Source: an uncultured Pseudomonadota bacterium (lineage in GTDB: Bacteria > Myxococcota_A > UBA796 > GCA-2862545). From it: a DNA stretch of 64,000 nt. Position numbers and translations under genes: made by a program. The stretch lies in the NCBI GenBank assembly GCA_913061235.1, contig CAJXTB010000016.1:82404-146403 (forward strand), in the 5' to 3' direction. Positions 19,703-29,691 of this stretch are shown piece after piece; position 1 is the first letter of the stretch; each line of letters starts with the position of its first letter. Under the pieces are notes generated by a model. It did no database searches and had not been told where the DNA came from. It saw nothing but the letters and a program-made list of their open reading frames with translations.

Positions 19703-21067
19703 GTGACCGCGCCGCGACACAACATTGCTGCTCTCGCGGCCGTTCAGATCATCCGCTTTACAGCGGCATTTGCGGTCAGCATTGCGCTAGCTCGTGGACT
19801 TGGCCTGGCAAACTACGGGGTGTACGCGACCATTGCGACCGTCGCCCACCTGCTGGCATTTTCCTCAAACCTTGGAATTCACCAGCTACTGCCACGAGCC
19901 ATCGCACGGTCACCGGCAGCCGAACACTCGGGTTGGGTGCGAACCGCGTGGTGGAGCACACTGGGTGGATCGGCGGTCGCCACCGTAGCAATCGGATCGT
20001 GGGCTGCTCTATACAATCCGGCATGGTTGGTGCCAGCACTCGTCGCCGGAGTCAGCCTGGGTCTGATGTCCTTGGTCAACGTGTACATGGCTGCCTTTGA
20101 GGGCATTCGGACCATGGCTCTGCAGCTGCGAGGCGTCGTGGCTGGGCGCACCGTCGTAGTGATTGCGACCGCCATTGCGCTGGGTGTCGGCGGAGGCCTG
20201 ACCGGGGTGTTTGCCGCACAAGGGGTTGCGTGGCTGGTCACGCTTGTTGTGTTTGGTTGGACGTGGCGACGCACCGTTCAAGCCAGCGACCACCGCATCA
20301 ACACCAGCAGCATGGTGCGCGCATCCCTCCCCTTCGCCGGGTTCGTCGCCTTCGCAGCTCTTCAAGAGCGCGTGGACATCTTGGTTCTGGACGCGGTTCG
20401 CGGCCCAGAAGAAGTCGGTATCTACCGAGGGGCTACCCTCTTCCTCATCAACATCCCGGTCCTCGCCCGCATTGTGAGCACCGCCGCCTACCCGAGCTTG
20501 GCCACCAATCGCGGGCCCAGTGAGCTCGCACACATCCTCCGGTTGTTGCTCGCGGTGGGTAGCGCCTTCGCCGTTGGCGGATGGTTGGTCGGCCCGGCAC
20601 TGGTTCAAGCCGTTCTGGGTGACGAATACGCGGAATCGGGTCCGCTGTTGGCCTTAGGAGCCTTGGCACTACCGCTGGTCTTCCTACGCATTGGCTGTTC
20701 GCTTGGATTGCTCACCAACGACGCCGAACGCACACGATTCGTTGGCATGGCAGCCGCGGCCGGTGCGAACGTAGGCCTCAACTTGCTCATCATTCCAACC
20801 TACGGAGCCACCGGCGCTATGGCGACCACCATCGCCTGTGAGGGCCTGCTCTTGGTCCTGTACATGTGGCCGGTACGACGGTCGATAGTCGACGTCGCAC
20901 AGTCTTCTTGGCGAGCCATCCTCCCCGCAGGTGTGCTGGCTGGCGTATTGATGGCGCCCGTACCGCTCGCGGTCGCTACGGCTCTCGGCATCGTCGCCTG
21001 GGGTGCCGCCGCATGGAGTGTTGGCGGCGTGACCCCAGCAGACTTGAGACGCCTGCGTCAGCTGTAG
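19703..21067 (+). CDS. Polysaccharide flippase of Wzx/MATE type
   Basis: About 454 residues from GTG 19703, which has TGGAGG ten bases upstream; the TTG at 19694 sits too close to that site. The protein has roughly 12 to 14 hydrophobic segments and the N-terminal pattern IIRFTAAFAVSIALARGLG followed by NYGVYATI, typical of polysaccharide flippases in the MVF superfamily. It would move the undecaprenyl-linked repeat unit to the outer leaflet. It is divergent from the WecA-like gene and convergent with wecB, which fits one surface-glycan cluster. The stop codon lies inside a 19-bp tandem duplication. Confidence 0.85.
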   Translation: MTAPRHNIAALAAVQIIRFTAAFAVSIALARGLGLANYGVYATIATVAHLLAFSSNLGIHQLLPRAIARSPAAEHSGWVRTAWWSTLGGSAVATVAIGSWAALYNPAWLVPALVAGVSLGLMSLVNVYMAAFEGIRTMALQLRGVVAGRTVVVIATAIALGVGGGLTGVFAAQGVAWLVTLVVFGWTWRRTVQASDHRINTSSMVRASLPFAGFVAFAALQERVDILVLDAVRGPEEVGIYRGATLFLINIPVLARIVSTAAYPSLATNRGPSELAHILRLLLAVGSAFAVGGWLVGPALVQAVLGDEYAESGPLLALGALALPLVFLRIGCSLGLLTNDAERTRFVGMAAAAGANVGLNLLIIPTYGATGAMATTIACEGLLLVLYMWPVRRSIVDVAQSSWRAILPAGVLAGVLMAPVPLAVATALGIVAWGAAAWSVGGVTPADLRRLRQL

Positions 21068-21099
21068 GCGTCTACGTCAGCTGTAGGCGTCTACGTCAG
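21062..21099. repeat. 19-bp perfect tandem duplication between convergent genes
   Basis: CTGTAGGCGTCTACGTCAG occurs twice head to tail (21062-21080, 21081-21099). The first copy contains the flippase TAG stop and the second contains the CTA that is the wecB stop on the other strand. Each unit includes GTAG-GCGT-CTAC, a short hairpin. It looks like a slippage or unequal-crossover duplication that created the space between two genes whose stops once nearly touched. Confidence 0.9.
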
Positions 21100-22224
21100 G
21101 TCGCGTGCCAGAACGTCGGCAATACGCACGGCTGCTTGGCCATCACCATACGGATTGTGGGCATGACGCATGGCTTCGTATGCCGCGCGGTCATCCAAAA
21201 GCAGAGAAGCTTCGCGAACAATCTTCTCAACATTCGTGCCGACCAGCTTGACCGTTCCAGCATCCACACCCTCTGGACGCTCGGTGGTGTCCCGCAGGAC
21301 CAACACTGGCTTTCCGAGGCTGGGCGCTTCCTCTTGGATGCCGCCGGAGTCCGTCAGCAACAGCGTGCAGCGGTCCATGAGACGCACGAAGGGAAGATAG
21401 TTCAGCGGGCCCAACAAGTGAACATTGTCCAGTCCGGACAAGTGCTCATGCACAGGTGCTTGAACGTTGGGATTGAGGTGAACCGGGTAGACAAAGGACA
21501 CGTCTGGGTAGCGCTCTGCAAGCTGGCGAAGCGCCTGACAGATGCGCTCAAACCCACCCCCAAAGCTCTCGCGACGATGCCCAGTGATGAGCACCAAGCG
21601 GCCGCCACCCGCGATGGCTGGGTACGCCGAGCCGTAGTCTTCCTTAAAGCCATCGATCGGGGTGACACGGACACGGTCGCGCACCCACAACAGTGCGTCA
21701 ATGACCGTGTTTCCAGTGACGTGAACGCCGGACTGTGGAAAGTGCTCATGGCGCAGAGAGGCCGCACTGCGCTCGGTCGGGGCAAAGTGCCAGCGACAGA
21801 GTTGGTCCGCGAGCACGCGATTGGCTTCTTCGGGCCACGGGCTCTGTAGGTTGCCCGTGCGCAGTCCAGCTTCGACATGACCGACCGGAATCCGGGCGTA
21901 GAACGCCGCCAAGGTGGCCGCGAAGGTCGTAGTGGTGTCACCGTGGACCAAGACAACATCTGGCTTTTCCTGGGCCAGCACGTCGCGCATGCCAAGCAAC
22001 ACGCGGCTGGTCACATCAAACAGGTCCTGCCCTGGCTTCATGATGTGCAGGTCGTGGTGCGGCGTAATCTGGAACAGCTCCAACACCTGGTCGAGCATGC
22101 CGCGGTGCTGAGCGGTCACACAGACGCGGCTCTCCAAGCCTTCCCGTGCTTCAATCGCACGAACAACGGGAGCCATCTTGATGGCTTCAGGACGGGTTCC
22201 AAAGACCGAAAGTACGCGCGCCAT
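21091..22224 (-). CDS. wecB: UDP-N-acetylglucosamine 2-epimerase (non-hydrolysing)
   Basis: 377 residues from ATG 22224. The N-terminus [13 protein letters not shown] and the later [20 protein letters not shown] and [15 protein letters not shown] are the epimerase signatures. It interconverts UDP-GlcNAc and UDP-ManNAc in the cytosol. The ATG overlaps the wecC stop (TGATG), so wecC and wecB are co-translated, giving UDP-ManNAc then UDP-ManNAcA. An upstream in-frame start at 22242 would extend into wecC and adds only non-family residues. Confidence 0.95.
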   Translation of the reverse strand: MARVLSVFGTRPEAIKMAPVVRAIEAREGLESRVCVTAQHRGMLDQVLELFQITPHHDLHIMKPGQDLFDVTSRVLLGMRDVLAQEKPDVVLVHGDTTTTFAATLAAFYARIPVGHVEAGLRTGNLQSPWPEEANRVLADQLCRWHFAPTERSAASLRHEHFPQSGVHVTGNTVIDALLWVRDRVRVTPIDGFKEDYGSAYPAIAGGGRLVLITGHRRESFGGGFERICQALRQLAERYPDVSFVYPVHLNPNVQAPVHEHLSGLDNVHLLGPLNYLPFVRLMDRCTLLLTDSGGIQEEAPSLGKPVLVLRDTTERPEGVDAGTVKLVGTNVEKIVREASLLLDDRAAYEAMRHAHNPYGDGQAAVRIADVLARDLT

Positions 22225-23429
22225 CAGCGAAACACTCCACAAGCATCAATAAGCACCTTGGCCTGCAACAACGCACGGTCCACTCGCTTGAACTCGCGGT
22301 GGGACACCAAGGCGACCACAATATCCGCTCGCTCAAGAGCGTCATGGAGGTCGGTGATTTCCAGGCCTTCGTAGGCGGTAATGTTGGGCTCTACAGCCAG
22401 AACCGTGCCGTCCACCTTAGCGGTGAGCGCCTTGGCAATCTCGAGCGCCGGCGACTCGCGAAGGTCGTCAATATCGGGCTTGTAGGCCAAGCCCAGACAC
22501 ACCACGACCGGGTCACGGAAGCGACTGGCCTTCTCGACCACCCGGTCCACGACCCAGTGGGCTTTACCGTCGTTGACTTCGCGGGCCGTGCGGATGAGCC
22601 GAGCGGTGTCCGGCGCAGAGTGCACAATGAACCAGGGGTCCACGGCAAGACAGTGCCCACCAACACCGGCACCCGGATTGAGGATGTCTACGCGTGGATG
22701 ACGGTTCGCAAGTCGAATCAGCTCCCACACGTTCATGCCCAGCTCGTGGCACAGCATCGACAGCTCGTTGGCGAACGCAATGTTGGTGTCGCGGTAGCTA
22801 TTCTCGGTGAGCTTACACATCTCGGCCGTGCGGGCGTTCGTGGCAATCACCTCACCACTGACGAAGGTCTCATAAAAACGCACAGCGGCGTCTGTGGAGG
22901 GACCGTCTACGCCGCCAACAATACGGTCATTCTCAATCAACTCACGCAGAATATGACCGGGAAGAACGCGCTCAGGACAATGGGCGACGAAGACACGGTC
23001 CGCTTCAGTGAGCTCGGGCCGCTTCTGTGCAATGCGGGCCGCAACGCGCTCGGTGGTGCCGACTGGAGACGTGGACTCCAGGATGACCAAATCGCCGGGG
23101 CTAAGGTGGGGACACAGCGCATCGGTCGCACTGTCTACGTAGGCGAGTTCAGGTTCATGGTCCCCCTTGAACGGCGTTGGAACCGCAATCACGAAGACAT
23201 CTGCCGGCTCTGGCGTGAGCGAGGCGCGCAGGTTTCCCGAGCCCACCGCAGACCGAACCAGGATGTCCAACTCGGGCTCCACAATGTGGATGTCTCCCGC
23301 GTTGATCGTTTCCACAACACTCGGAGCCACATCGACACCTAGAACGCTGTAGCCCTTGGTCGCAAGCAAGCTCGCTGTGGGCAGGCCGATGTAGCCGAGT
23401 CCAATCACACAAATAGTTTTGGGGCGCAT
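22224..23429 (-). CDS. wecC: UDP-N-acetyl-D-mannosamine dehydrogenase
   Basis: 401 residues. The Rossmann motif [12 protein letters not shown] is at the N-terminus; [23 protein letters not shown] and the active-site Cys in [15 protein letters not shown] follow, and [17 protein letters not shown] marks the C-terminal domain. This nucleotide-sugar dehydrogenase oxidises UDP-ManNAc to UDP-ManNAcA with NAD. The last residues overlap wecB by one base. Close relatives that use UDP-GlcNAc (WbpA) are hard to exclude by eye, but pairing with a 2-epimerase favours ManNAc as substrate. Confidence 0.92.
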   Translation of the reverse strand: MRPKTICVIGLGYIGLPTASLLATKGYSVLGVDVAPSVVETINAGDIHIVEPELDILVRSAVGSGNLRASLTPEPADVFVIAVPTPFKGDHEPELAYVDSATDALCPHLSPGDLVILESTSPVGTTERVAARIAQKRPELTEADRVFVAHCPERVLPGHILRELIENDRIVGGVDGPSTDAAVRFYETFVSGEVIATNARTAEMCKLTENSYRDTNIAFANELSMLCHELGMNVWELIRLANRHPRVDILNPGAGVGGHCLAVDPWFIVHSAPDTARLIRTAREVNDGKAHWVVDRVVEKASRFRDPVVVCLGLAYKPDIDDLRESPALEIAKALTAKVDGTVLAVEPNITAYEGLEITDLHDALERADIVVALVSHREFKRVDRALLQAKVLIDACGVFR

Positions 23430-23564
23430 TCGCAGGGGTCTCCGTCACAGCCAAACTCCGGGCTGCATATCGCAGTGTCGGCACCAGGACGTTTCCTTGA
23501 ACACAATCCTCAGACCACGCACATTTCACCGGCGGTGATAGTGTCCGCGCGCCCCGGAGCCCCC

Positions 23565-24734
23565 ATGCGCTTGCTCGCCTTGGCACTCATCCTCGCCGGA
23601 TGCGCCAAGAAGACGACTCCCCCACCCGAACCCGTCGTTGAACCAAACACTGAACAGGACACCGAGCCGGACACCGAAGCACCGGTGTGCTGGACGGCGC
23701 CGAGTCATCCGGACCGTGTGCGGTATGCGGTGATCTCCCACCCGTTCGCCGGGCCGGGCGAGAATGCGAATGCGTTCGAGGTACTCAGTCTCAGCGCCGA
23801 CGGAACGCTTGAACCCACCGGTACACACTTCGAAATGGGCCGAAACACAGACGGTTCCATCGTCTTCTCCCCAGACGGCCACTTGGGCGTTGCGGTGCAG
23901 GCGGACGGCTCTTTGGGCCTGTTCACCTTGGACGACGATGGCACGGTCACCGTGATTGCCGACCACCTAGGGCTCGGCCAGTTCTACGCCAAGCACGTCT
24001 CTATTGACCCGGTGGACGGCACCTTGTGGGTGGTTGACGGGAACTGGCCGAACAACGGCGGCGGTGTGTACCGACTGCCGTTGAACTGCCACACACTGGA
24101 AACGGGTCGGCCCGAACGCGTACTCCAGAGCAAGCTGGCGGTATCCCTCATCCTAGACGGCTCCGGCCCAGACATTTTGGTCGCATCGGCCATCGCTGGC
24201 AGCATTCCAGGCGATGACATCCACCTGTTGGAACTCGGTCCTATACAGCACTATGGATCCGGCCAAAACCTAGATGACAAGGCGATTCGAAGCGGCGTTG
24301 CACGCGCCGGCCACTGGCTGCTTGTCGCCGACAACAGCGCCTTCTCAGGCATTCCTCACCGAGTGGCAATCTCCGAGCTGCACGACGACCATGTGAGCCT
24401 CCACGCAACCTTCGAGATTGAAGACCCTTTCGACATCACCATCTCGCCCTTCGGCAATGCCGCACTCGTCACTTCCGGCATCCGAAACGCGGTGATCCGG
24501 CTTGCTTTCGATGGAACGGAGTGGACCAAAGAAGAGCGCGTCTCACGCCCGCGCCTACCCGGAAGGCTCGTGACCATCAGCCACCCTCCCTTGACCGGAC
24601 GGGTATTCGTGGCCGAGAACCTGGGCGTCCGACAGCTCCAGTTTGACCCCGATGGAAGCGTCAGCGAGGTGGGCTACCTGGACTTCGGCAACAGCGAATC
24701 GCACGTAGTCGGCGGTATCGGCGTTCAACCATGA
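23565..24734 (+). CDS. Lipoprotein with beta-propeller-like domain
   Basis: 389 residues from ATG 23565, which has CCGGAGC upstream and a perfect lipobox: MRLLALALILAGC. After the Cys comes a Lys/Pro/Glu linker (KKTTPPPEPVVEPNTEQDT) and a domain of repeated beta-strand signatures with SADGTLEPTG, SPDGHLGVAVQADGSLG and DPVDGTLWVVDGNW, suggesting a six- or seven-bladed propeller of the lactonase/40-residue type. No catalytic site recognised. It overlaps the downstream SprT-like gene by ATGA, an unexpected pairing of a surface lipoprotein with a cytosolic protein. Confidence 0.75.
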   Translation: MRLLALALILAGCAKKTTPPPEPVVEPNTEQDTEPDTEAPVCWTAPSHPDRVRYAVISHPFAGPGENANAFEVLSLSADGTLEPTGTHFEMGRNTDGSIVFSPDGHLGVAVQADGSLGLFTLDDDGTVTVIADHLGLGQFYAKHVSIDPVDGTLWVVDGNWPNNGGGVYRLPLNCHTLETGRPERVLQSKLAVSLILDGSGPDILVASAIAGSIPGDDIHLLELGPIQHYGSGQNLDDKAIRSGVARAGHWLLVADNSAFSGIPHRVAISELHDDHVSLHATFEIEDPFDITISPFGNAALVTSGIRNAVIRLAFDGTEWTKEERVSRPRLPGRLVTISHPPLTGRVFVAENLGVRQLQFDPDGSVSEVGYLDFGNSESHVVGGIGVQP

Positions 24735-25786
24735 CCATCACGGAGCGCGAACGAACCCTCTTGCGCGCAGCCGCGCAGTCCTGGCGTCAACTCAACCGTG
24801 ACCAGTTCCGCTCTGCGATGCAGGCACCCAATCTAGAGATGAGTCGTGGAAAGACCCGTCTTGGCGGCTGGATTGGCGGCACACGAACCCTGCAGCTGTC
24901 ACAGAGACTGCTCAGCGAGTACGACTGGCTGCAGGTCTTAGAGGTGCTGCGCCACGAGATGGCCCACCAGTACGTCAGCGAAGTACTTCAGGTCCACGAC
25001 GAGTCGGCCCACGGTGAAGCCTTTAAGCGTGTGTGCACCGAGTTTGGCATTGACCAGCGCGCAGTGGGCGAGCCTCTCGCCGGTGAGCCCCCCATCGAGT
25101 CACGGGTTCTCACACGAATTCGCGGCCTTCTCGCCCTTGCAGATAGCCCAAACGAGCACGAAGCCCGCGCTGCTGCTCGCAAGGCCTACACGCTGATGCA
25201 CAGACACAATGTAGAGCGCGTAGACGTGGACATTGCGCACTACACCGCGCGTCGAATCGGCCCCATCAAGAGCCGGTTCATGCTGCATGAAAAGGCGCTA
25301 GCTGGCTTGCTTGGCCAACACTTCTTCGTGCGACCCGTGTACATCCCGATCATGGACATGCGCACCGCCAAGCCGTCGAAGACGCTGGAGGTCAGCGGCC
25401 GTCCAGACAATGTGGCCATGGCCGAGCACGTCTACGCCTGGCTGTTGAGAACGGGAGAGCGACTGTTTACCGACTACAAACGTGAACACGGACTGCGTGG
25501 AAACACGGAGCGCCGGCGTTTTCTACTCGGCCTTGTCCGCGGCTTCACCGAACAGCTCAACCAACAACGGCAGACGGTTGAAGAGACCGGACTGGTGTGG
25601 GTCGGAGACGCCGGGCTGGACAGCTTTGTCGGCAAGCGACACCCCCGACTTCGCACGAGCCGCCCCAGCACGTTTAAGCGCACGGATGCCTACAACCAGG
25701 GCGTCTCACAAGGCAAACGCCTCGACCTGAAGCGCCCGGTCTCGCAGAAAGCGAGCGCACGCGGGCGACAGATCACCAAGAAGTGA
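24731..25786 (+). CDS. SprT-like metallopeptidase domain fused to DUF2786
   Basis: 351 residues. The N-terminal third is SprT-like: HEMAH (75-79) is the HExxH zinc site and H94 in SAHGEAFKRV is the third ligand. Residues about 126-165 (IRGLLALADSPNEHEARAA, then KAYTLMHRHNVERV) match the DUF2786 helical pattern. The rest contains an alpha/beta region with FLLGLVRGFTEQ and a basic C-terminal tail (KRLDLKRPVSQKASARGRQ). SprT/Spartan-type proteases cut proteins, often on DNA; the substrate here is unknown. No signal peptide, so cytosolic. Co-translated with the upstream lipoprotein. Confidence 0.85.
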   Translation: MTITERERTLLRAAAQSWRQLNRDQFRSAMQAPNLEMSRGKTRLGGWIGGTRTLQLSQRLLSEYDWLQVLEVLRHEMAHQYVSEVLQVHDESAHGEAFKRVCTEFGIDQRAVGEPLAGEPPIESRVLTRIRGLLALADSPNEHEARAAARKAYTLMHRHNVERVDVDIAHYTARRIGPIKSRFMLHEKALAGLLGQHFFVRPVYIPIMDMRTAKPSKTLEVSGRPDNVAMAEHVYAWLLRTGERLFTDYKREHGLRGNTERRRFLLGLVRGFTEQLNQQRQTVEETGLVWVGDAGLDSFVGKRHPRLRTSRPSTFKRTDAYNQGVSQGKRLDLKRPVSQKASARGRQITKK

Positions 25787-25844
25787 GACGGGCCGCACCC
25801 ACGTGTTGCCCTAGCCAAGGGCCACACGACGTTAGCTCTTCGGC

Positions 25845-26507
25845 ATGCGAACACTGATTCTTGGAAGCTCTGGCGGCATTGGCTCAGCCCTGGTCCGCGC
25901 TTGTTCTGCCTCGGGAGATGAGGTCTTCACCCTGTCTCGCTCCGAGAATGGCCTCGACGTCACCCGCGAAGACAGCGTGATTGACTGCGTCTCAGCAATT
26001 CCGGACGGCCTAGACCGGGTCATCAATACCGTTGGTATTCTCACAACCGACGGCCAGGACCCGGAGCGACGCATGGCGTCCATCGACCCACAAGTGATGG
26101 CCCGGGTGTTCGCCGTCAATGCCCTTGGTTCGGCTCTCGTCCTCAAGCACGTCAGCCCAAAGCTGACCCCGAGCGGACGCAGTGTCTTCGCCACCCTGTC
26201 CGCTCGTTTGGCATCCATCGGCGACAACGGACTCGGCGGATGGACAAGCTACCGCGCGTCCAAAGCGGCCCTCAATCAGATCATCCGCTGCGCAGCCATC
26301 GAGCTGTCCCGCAAGCGCAAGCAGTCGGTGGTGGTGGGGCTACATCCGGGCACCGTTGAGACAGACATGACACGCAAGTTCGCACGCGGCCGGTACACAG
26401 CTTCCGCGGACGAAGCGGCAGCACAGTTGTTGGCCGTGCTGGACGGGCTCGGACCCGCGGACTCTGGCGGCTTCTTCGACTACGACGGGAAGACGATTCC
26501 GTTCTAG
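25845..26507 (+). CDS. Short-chain dehydrogenase/reductase (SDR family)
   Basis: 220 residues, short for an SDR. The NAD(P)-binding GSSGGIGSAL is at the N-terminus, NTVGIL replaces the usual NNAG, and YRASKAAL holds the catalytic Tyr and Lys. The protein keeps the classical Rossmann fold with HPGTVETDM near the end. It resembles the cell-signal SDRs of myxobacteria in size, but I see no feature that proves such a role. There is no clear ribosome-binding site. Stands alone between the SprT-like and amine oxidase genes. Confidence 0.85.
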   Translation: MRTLILGSSGGIGSALVRACSASGDEVFTLSRSENGLDVTREDSVIDCVSAIPDGLDRVINTVGILTTDGQDPERRMASIDPQVMARVFAVNALGSALVLKHVSPKLTPSGRSVFATLSARLASIGDNGLGGWTSYRASKAALNQIIRCAAIELSRKRKQSVVVGLHPGTVETDMTRKFARGRYTASADEAAAQLLAVLDGLGPADSGGFFDYDGKTIPF

Positions 26508-26558
26508 AGGAACGGCCCTGCGGACCGCTTGCTGTAGCGTGGCACTACGGAGCCAAGC

Positions 26559-27950
26559 ATGGGTAAGAAGCGTAAGTGGAAAGTCCCCAAGGTCGCTCTT
26601 GTACAAGCCCCAACTCGCGTGATTGTGGTCGGTGCGGGTCTCGCTGGGTTGACCGCGGCGAGGGCCCTCCATGACGCCGGGATTGAGGTTGTGGTCCTAG
26701 AGGCCTCCGACCACGTTGGAGGACGCGCGGCCACCATAAAGCTGTCCGGAATACCCGTAGACCTGGGTGCAGCCTGGGTCCACGGCATCAAAGGCAGCCC
26801 AACAGCCGACGCCTTCAAGGCCGTCGGCAGTGAGCTTGTGTACGACGACTGGCTTGGAATGGTCGCCCACGACCGGCACGGGCGCGTCCCAGATGACCTG
26901 TTGAACCCAGCGATTGAGTGGGCAGACGAGCTCGTAGACGACAGCGCCGACTTGGCCCAGGCCATTGGCGGTGACCCGCCAGTCATTGACGGCGTAGAGC
27001 GGTGGCTGAACGACCGAGGTCTGACCGGTCGGGAACGCGAGGCATTCGCGGTGCTGCTGCGCTTTGGTTTCGAGCACGACATCGGCGGGCCGGCAGAGGT
27101 CGGCTCGCTGTCGCACTGGGACTCTGGCACCCTGCCAAAGGGTGGAGATTATGTCCCGATTGGCGGCTACGAACCGCTCACAAACGCACTCTCAGCAGGG
27201 CTTGACGTACGGCTGAACCAGCCGGTCCACCAAGTCTCATGGACAGCGACCGGGGTCGAGGTGAGCACGACGCACCACACACTGTCGGCGTCTCACGTGG
27301 TGGTCACGGCACCCCTGGGAGTCCTGAAAGCCAACGCCATCCGATTCACGCCAGACCTCCCCGCTGCCCACCACGACGCTTGGGGACGGCTTGAGATGGG
27401 AGCGCTGGAGAAGGTCATCCTGGTGTTCGATGAGGCACTGGACGCTGCAGGACGAGACACAGTGCTCCACGTCGACCCGTCAAATCCCTCTGCTCTGCCG
27501 GTGGTCAACGACATCTCCCGCTTTACCGGAGGCTCGGTATGGGTCGCCTACTCCAGTGGAGATTGGTCCGCCTTGGAGCGCCCCAAGATGTCTGACGACG
27601 CCCTCGTAGCCCTCACGCTAGAGCGCTTGGCCACCGGGCTCGGAACCGACATCCCCGCCCCTGTCGCCACATGGGTCACCCGCTGGGCGGACAATCCATT
27701 TACCCGAGGCTCGTACAGCTTCCTGCCCGTCGGCAGCTCCCCAGCAGATTTCGACGCCTGTGCCGAGCCGGTCGGGGGACGCGTTCTGTTCGCCGGAGAA
27801 CACACCGATGCCGACTGGTATCAGACGACACACGGTGCCATTCGCAGCGGCCTGCGCGAAGCTCGACGCCTTGGCGTTCGACCTGTGTGGCCGCCAGCTT
27901 GTCTGGTTCCCGTGGCCGAAGACCCGCTAGCGAGTGACACGGCGACATGA
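26559..27950 (+). CDS. FAD-dependent amine oxidase (flavin monoamine oxidase/PAO-like)
   Basis: 463 residues. A short basic N-terminal extension (MGKKRKWKVPK) precedes the FAD-binding GAGLAGLTAARAL, followed by EASDHVGGRAAT and DLGAAWVHGI, the hallmark of the amine oxidase/protoporphyrinogen oxidase fold. The C-terminal FAD motif is RVLFAGEHTDADW, then THGAIRSGLREA. Such enzymes oxidise polyamines or other amines; the substrate is unknown. It overlaps the next flavoprotein gene by ATGA, so the two are co-expressed. Confidence 0.87.
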   Translation: MGKKRKWKVPKVALVQAPTRVIVVGAGLAGLTAARALHDAGIEVVVLEASDHVGGRAATIKLSGIPVDLGAAWVHGIKGSPTADAFKAVGSELVYDDWLGMVAHDRHGRVPDDLLNPAIEWADELVDDSADLAQAIGGDPPVIDGVERWLNDRGLTGREREAFAVLLRFGFEHDIGGPAEVGSLSHWDSGTLPKGGDYVPIGGYEPLTNALSAGLDVRLNQPVHQVSWTATGVEVSTTHHTLSASHVVVTAPLGVLKANAIRFTPDLPAAHHDAWGRLEMGALEKVILVFDEALDAAGRDTVLHVDPSNPSALPVVNDISRFTGGSVWVAYSSGDWSALERPKMSDDALVALTLERLATGLGTDIPAPVATWVTRWADNPFTRGSYSFLPVGSSPADFDACAEPVGGRVLFAGEHTDADWYQTTHGAIRSGLREARRLGVRPVWPPACLVPVAEDPLASDTAT

Positions 27951-29167
27951 AGACCGACGCCGATATTGTCATTGTAGGAGCAGGTGCCGCTGGTTTGTGG
28001 GCAGCAGCACGCTGTGCAGAGGCAGGTCGTAGCGTGCTCATTCTCGAAAAGACCCCACGGGCGGGCACCAAGATCTTGGCCAGTGGCGGCACACGCTGCA
28101 ACCTCACCACGACGCTTGGCGCACGAGCCGCAGCCCAGCTGTTCGGCCCCGAAGGCGCACGGTTCTTGAGCCCCGCATTCGCCGCACTGCCTCCACACGC
28201 GGTCCGCGAGCTCTTCGCCACCATTGGTGTGCCAACCAAGACCGAGCCAGAGCTCGAGAAAGTCTTTCCAGCGAGTGACTCGGCACGGGATGTTCGCAAT
28301 GCGCTACGCGGCTGGGCAACGTCAAAAGGTGCTGTCCTACAGACGGATAGCGAGGTCACAGGAGTGGAGCCGAGCGATGATGGCTGGCGCATTCACATGG
28401 GCGACAAGACCCTCACAACTGCGATTGTCATGCTGTGTGCAGGTGGTCAGAGCTACCCAAAGACCGGCACAACCGGCGATGCTTACCCGTGGCTACGCAG
28501 CCTAGGTCTCAAGGTTGTCCATCCGGTTCCAGCCCTAGTTCCCTTGATCAGCCCAGCCGAGTGGGTTCGCGCGTTGACAGGCATCTCCGCAGATGTTGAG
28601 GTCAGCATTGGCAAGTACAAGCGGCGCCGTCCCCTGCTGTTCACCCACCAGGGACTGTCAGGCCCTGGCCCCATGGATGCGTCGGTGCATGTCGCCCGCG
28701 CTGCTGGGACCGTAGACCTGCACGTCGACCTGCTTCCCGACAAGAGCTGGGAGTGGGTACGCGACGCCTTGATGACCGCCGCACACCAGCCTGGTGCTCC
28801 GTCCATCAGCTCAATCCTGCCACTACAGCGGCGTGTTCTTCAGATGGTCTCCACCCAAGCCAAGCTCCGTCAGCTCAATCCGCGAGCGCGGGACTTGAAC
28901 AAGGCCGAGCGCCACCGACTGGTCGAGACCGTCAAGCGACTGGCCATTCCCATCTCAGGCACAGCAGGCTTTGCCAAGGCCGAGGTGACTGCCGGTGGTC
29001 TGGCGCTGGCAGAGGTCGACCGCAAGAGCATGCAGGTCAAGAAGCATCCCGGTCTGTACGTCTTTGGCGAGCTGTTGGACGTGACTGGGCCAATCGGCGG
29101 ACTGAACTTTCAGGCCGCTTTTTCGACGGCCGAGCTGGCTGCGAGGCACGCGACAGCGGCGCCTTAG
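27947..29167 (+). CDS. FAD-dependent oxidoreductase of HI0933/BaiN type
   Basis: 406 residues. The N-terminus GAGAAGLWAAARCAEAG then EKTPRAGTKILASGGTRCN is the HI0933-like signature, and the C-terminal GGLNFQAAFSTAE closes the FAD site. The family includes BaiN and 'aminoacetone oxidase' annotations but most members have no proven substrate. It is the second gene in a two-flavoprotein operon with the amine oxidase and ends 10 bases before the convergent small membrane protein gene. Confidence 0.87.
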   Translation: MKTDADIVIVGAGAAGLWAAARCAEAGRSVLILEKTPRAGTKILASGGTRCNLTTTLGARAAAQLFGPEGARFLSPAFAALPPHAVRELFATIGVPTKTEPELEKVFPASDSARDVRNALRGWATSKGAVLQTDSEVTGVEPSDDGWRIHMGDKTLTTAIVMLCAGGQSYPKTGTTGDAYPWLRSLGLKVVHPVPALVPLISPAEWVRALTGISADVEVSIGKYKRRRPLLFTHQGLSGPGPMDASVHVARAAGTVDLHVDLLPDKSWEWVRDALMTAAHQPGAPSISSILPLQRRVLQMVSTQAKLRQLNPRARDLNKAERHRLVETVKRLAIPISGTAGFAKAEVTAGGLALAEVDRKSMQVKKHPGLYVFGELLDVTGPIGGLNFQAAFSTAELAARHATAAP

Positions 29168-29177
29168 GGAAGGGCCC

Positions 29178-29660
29178 TTACGTCTCCCGGTCAGCCAGGA
29201 CACGCAGCGCTCCATACGCCATCACGCACAGCATGGGACCGAGGGAGCCCACGGCAATGATGCGAGCGCTCTCTTGGACCGAACCCGTAACTCCAGCCTG
29301 CCAGACCGCGAGCGGCAGGACCGCACAGACGGCGTACACGGCAAAAGCCAGAAGCGACCTCAAGGCAATTCCGCGAAAGAACACCACTAGGACGGCACAG
29401 CCAGCTGCCGCGAAGGCCACCGAACCCAATGCCGCAGCCGATGCCGTTCCAGCCAGGAACACATCCTGTGGGACGGCGTCTTCGGTGGCTCCATACACGA
29501 AACCAAACACCCCCAGAGCGCCAGCCGTTCCGAGCAATCCACCGTAAGCGAGCACCCCAAGCGCCGCGACAACTCGTGCAGCCAAGTAGGTCCAAGACCC
29601 CGGTGTCGACTCAGGGGGCTCTTGCGGGGGCTGAAACGGGCTGTTGGGGACGGGGTGCAT
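29178..29660 (-). CDS. Small four-helix membrane protein
   Basis: 160 residues from ATG 29660, with an N-terminal Pro/Gln/Glu-rich tail (PNSPFQPPQEPPESTPGSW) and four hydrophobic helices (about 30-52, 60-85, 90-120, 130-150). A GTG two codons upstream is another possible start. No enzymatic motif. It follows a similar small membrane protein and recN on the minus strand, separated by 31 bases, so the three may share a transcript. Unrelated by eye to a named family. Confidence 0.6.
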   Translation of the reverse strand: MHPVPNSPFQPPQEPPESTPGSWTYLAARVVAALGVLAYGGLLGTAGALGVFGFVYGATEDAVPQDVFLAGTASAAALGSVAFAAAGCAVLVVFFRGIALRSLLAFAVYAVCAVLPLAVWQAGVTGSVQESARIIAVGSLGPMLCVMAYGALRVLADRET

Positions 29661-29691
29661 GTACACAGAGCATGCCACAGTCGCAGCACCC

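Noticed and set aside
22299..23342. 347-residue plus-strand open frame
   Set aside because: Antisense to wecC, which has all its catalytic motifs.
25845..26507. C-signal (CsgA) gene of myxobacterial development
   Set aside because: Only size and general SDR motifs agree; nothing specific distinguishes it from other SDRs.
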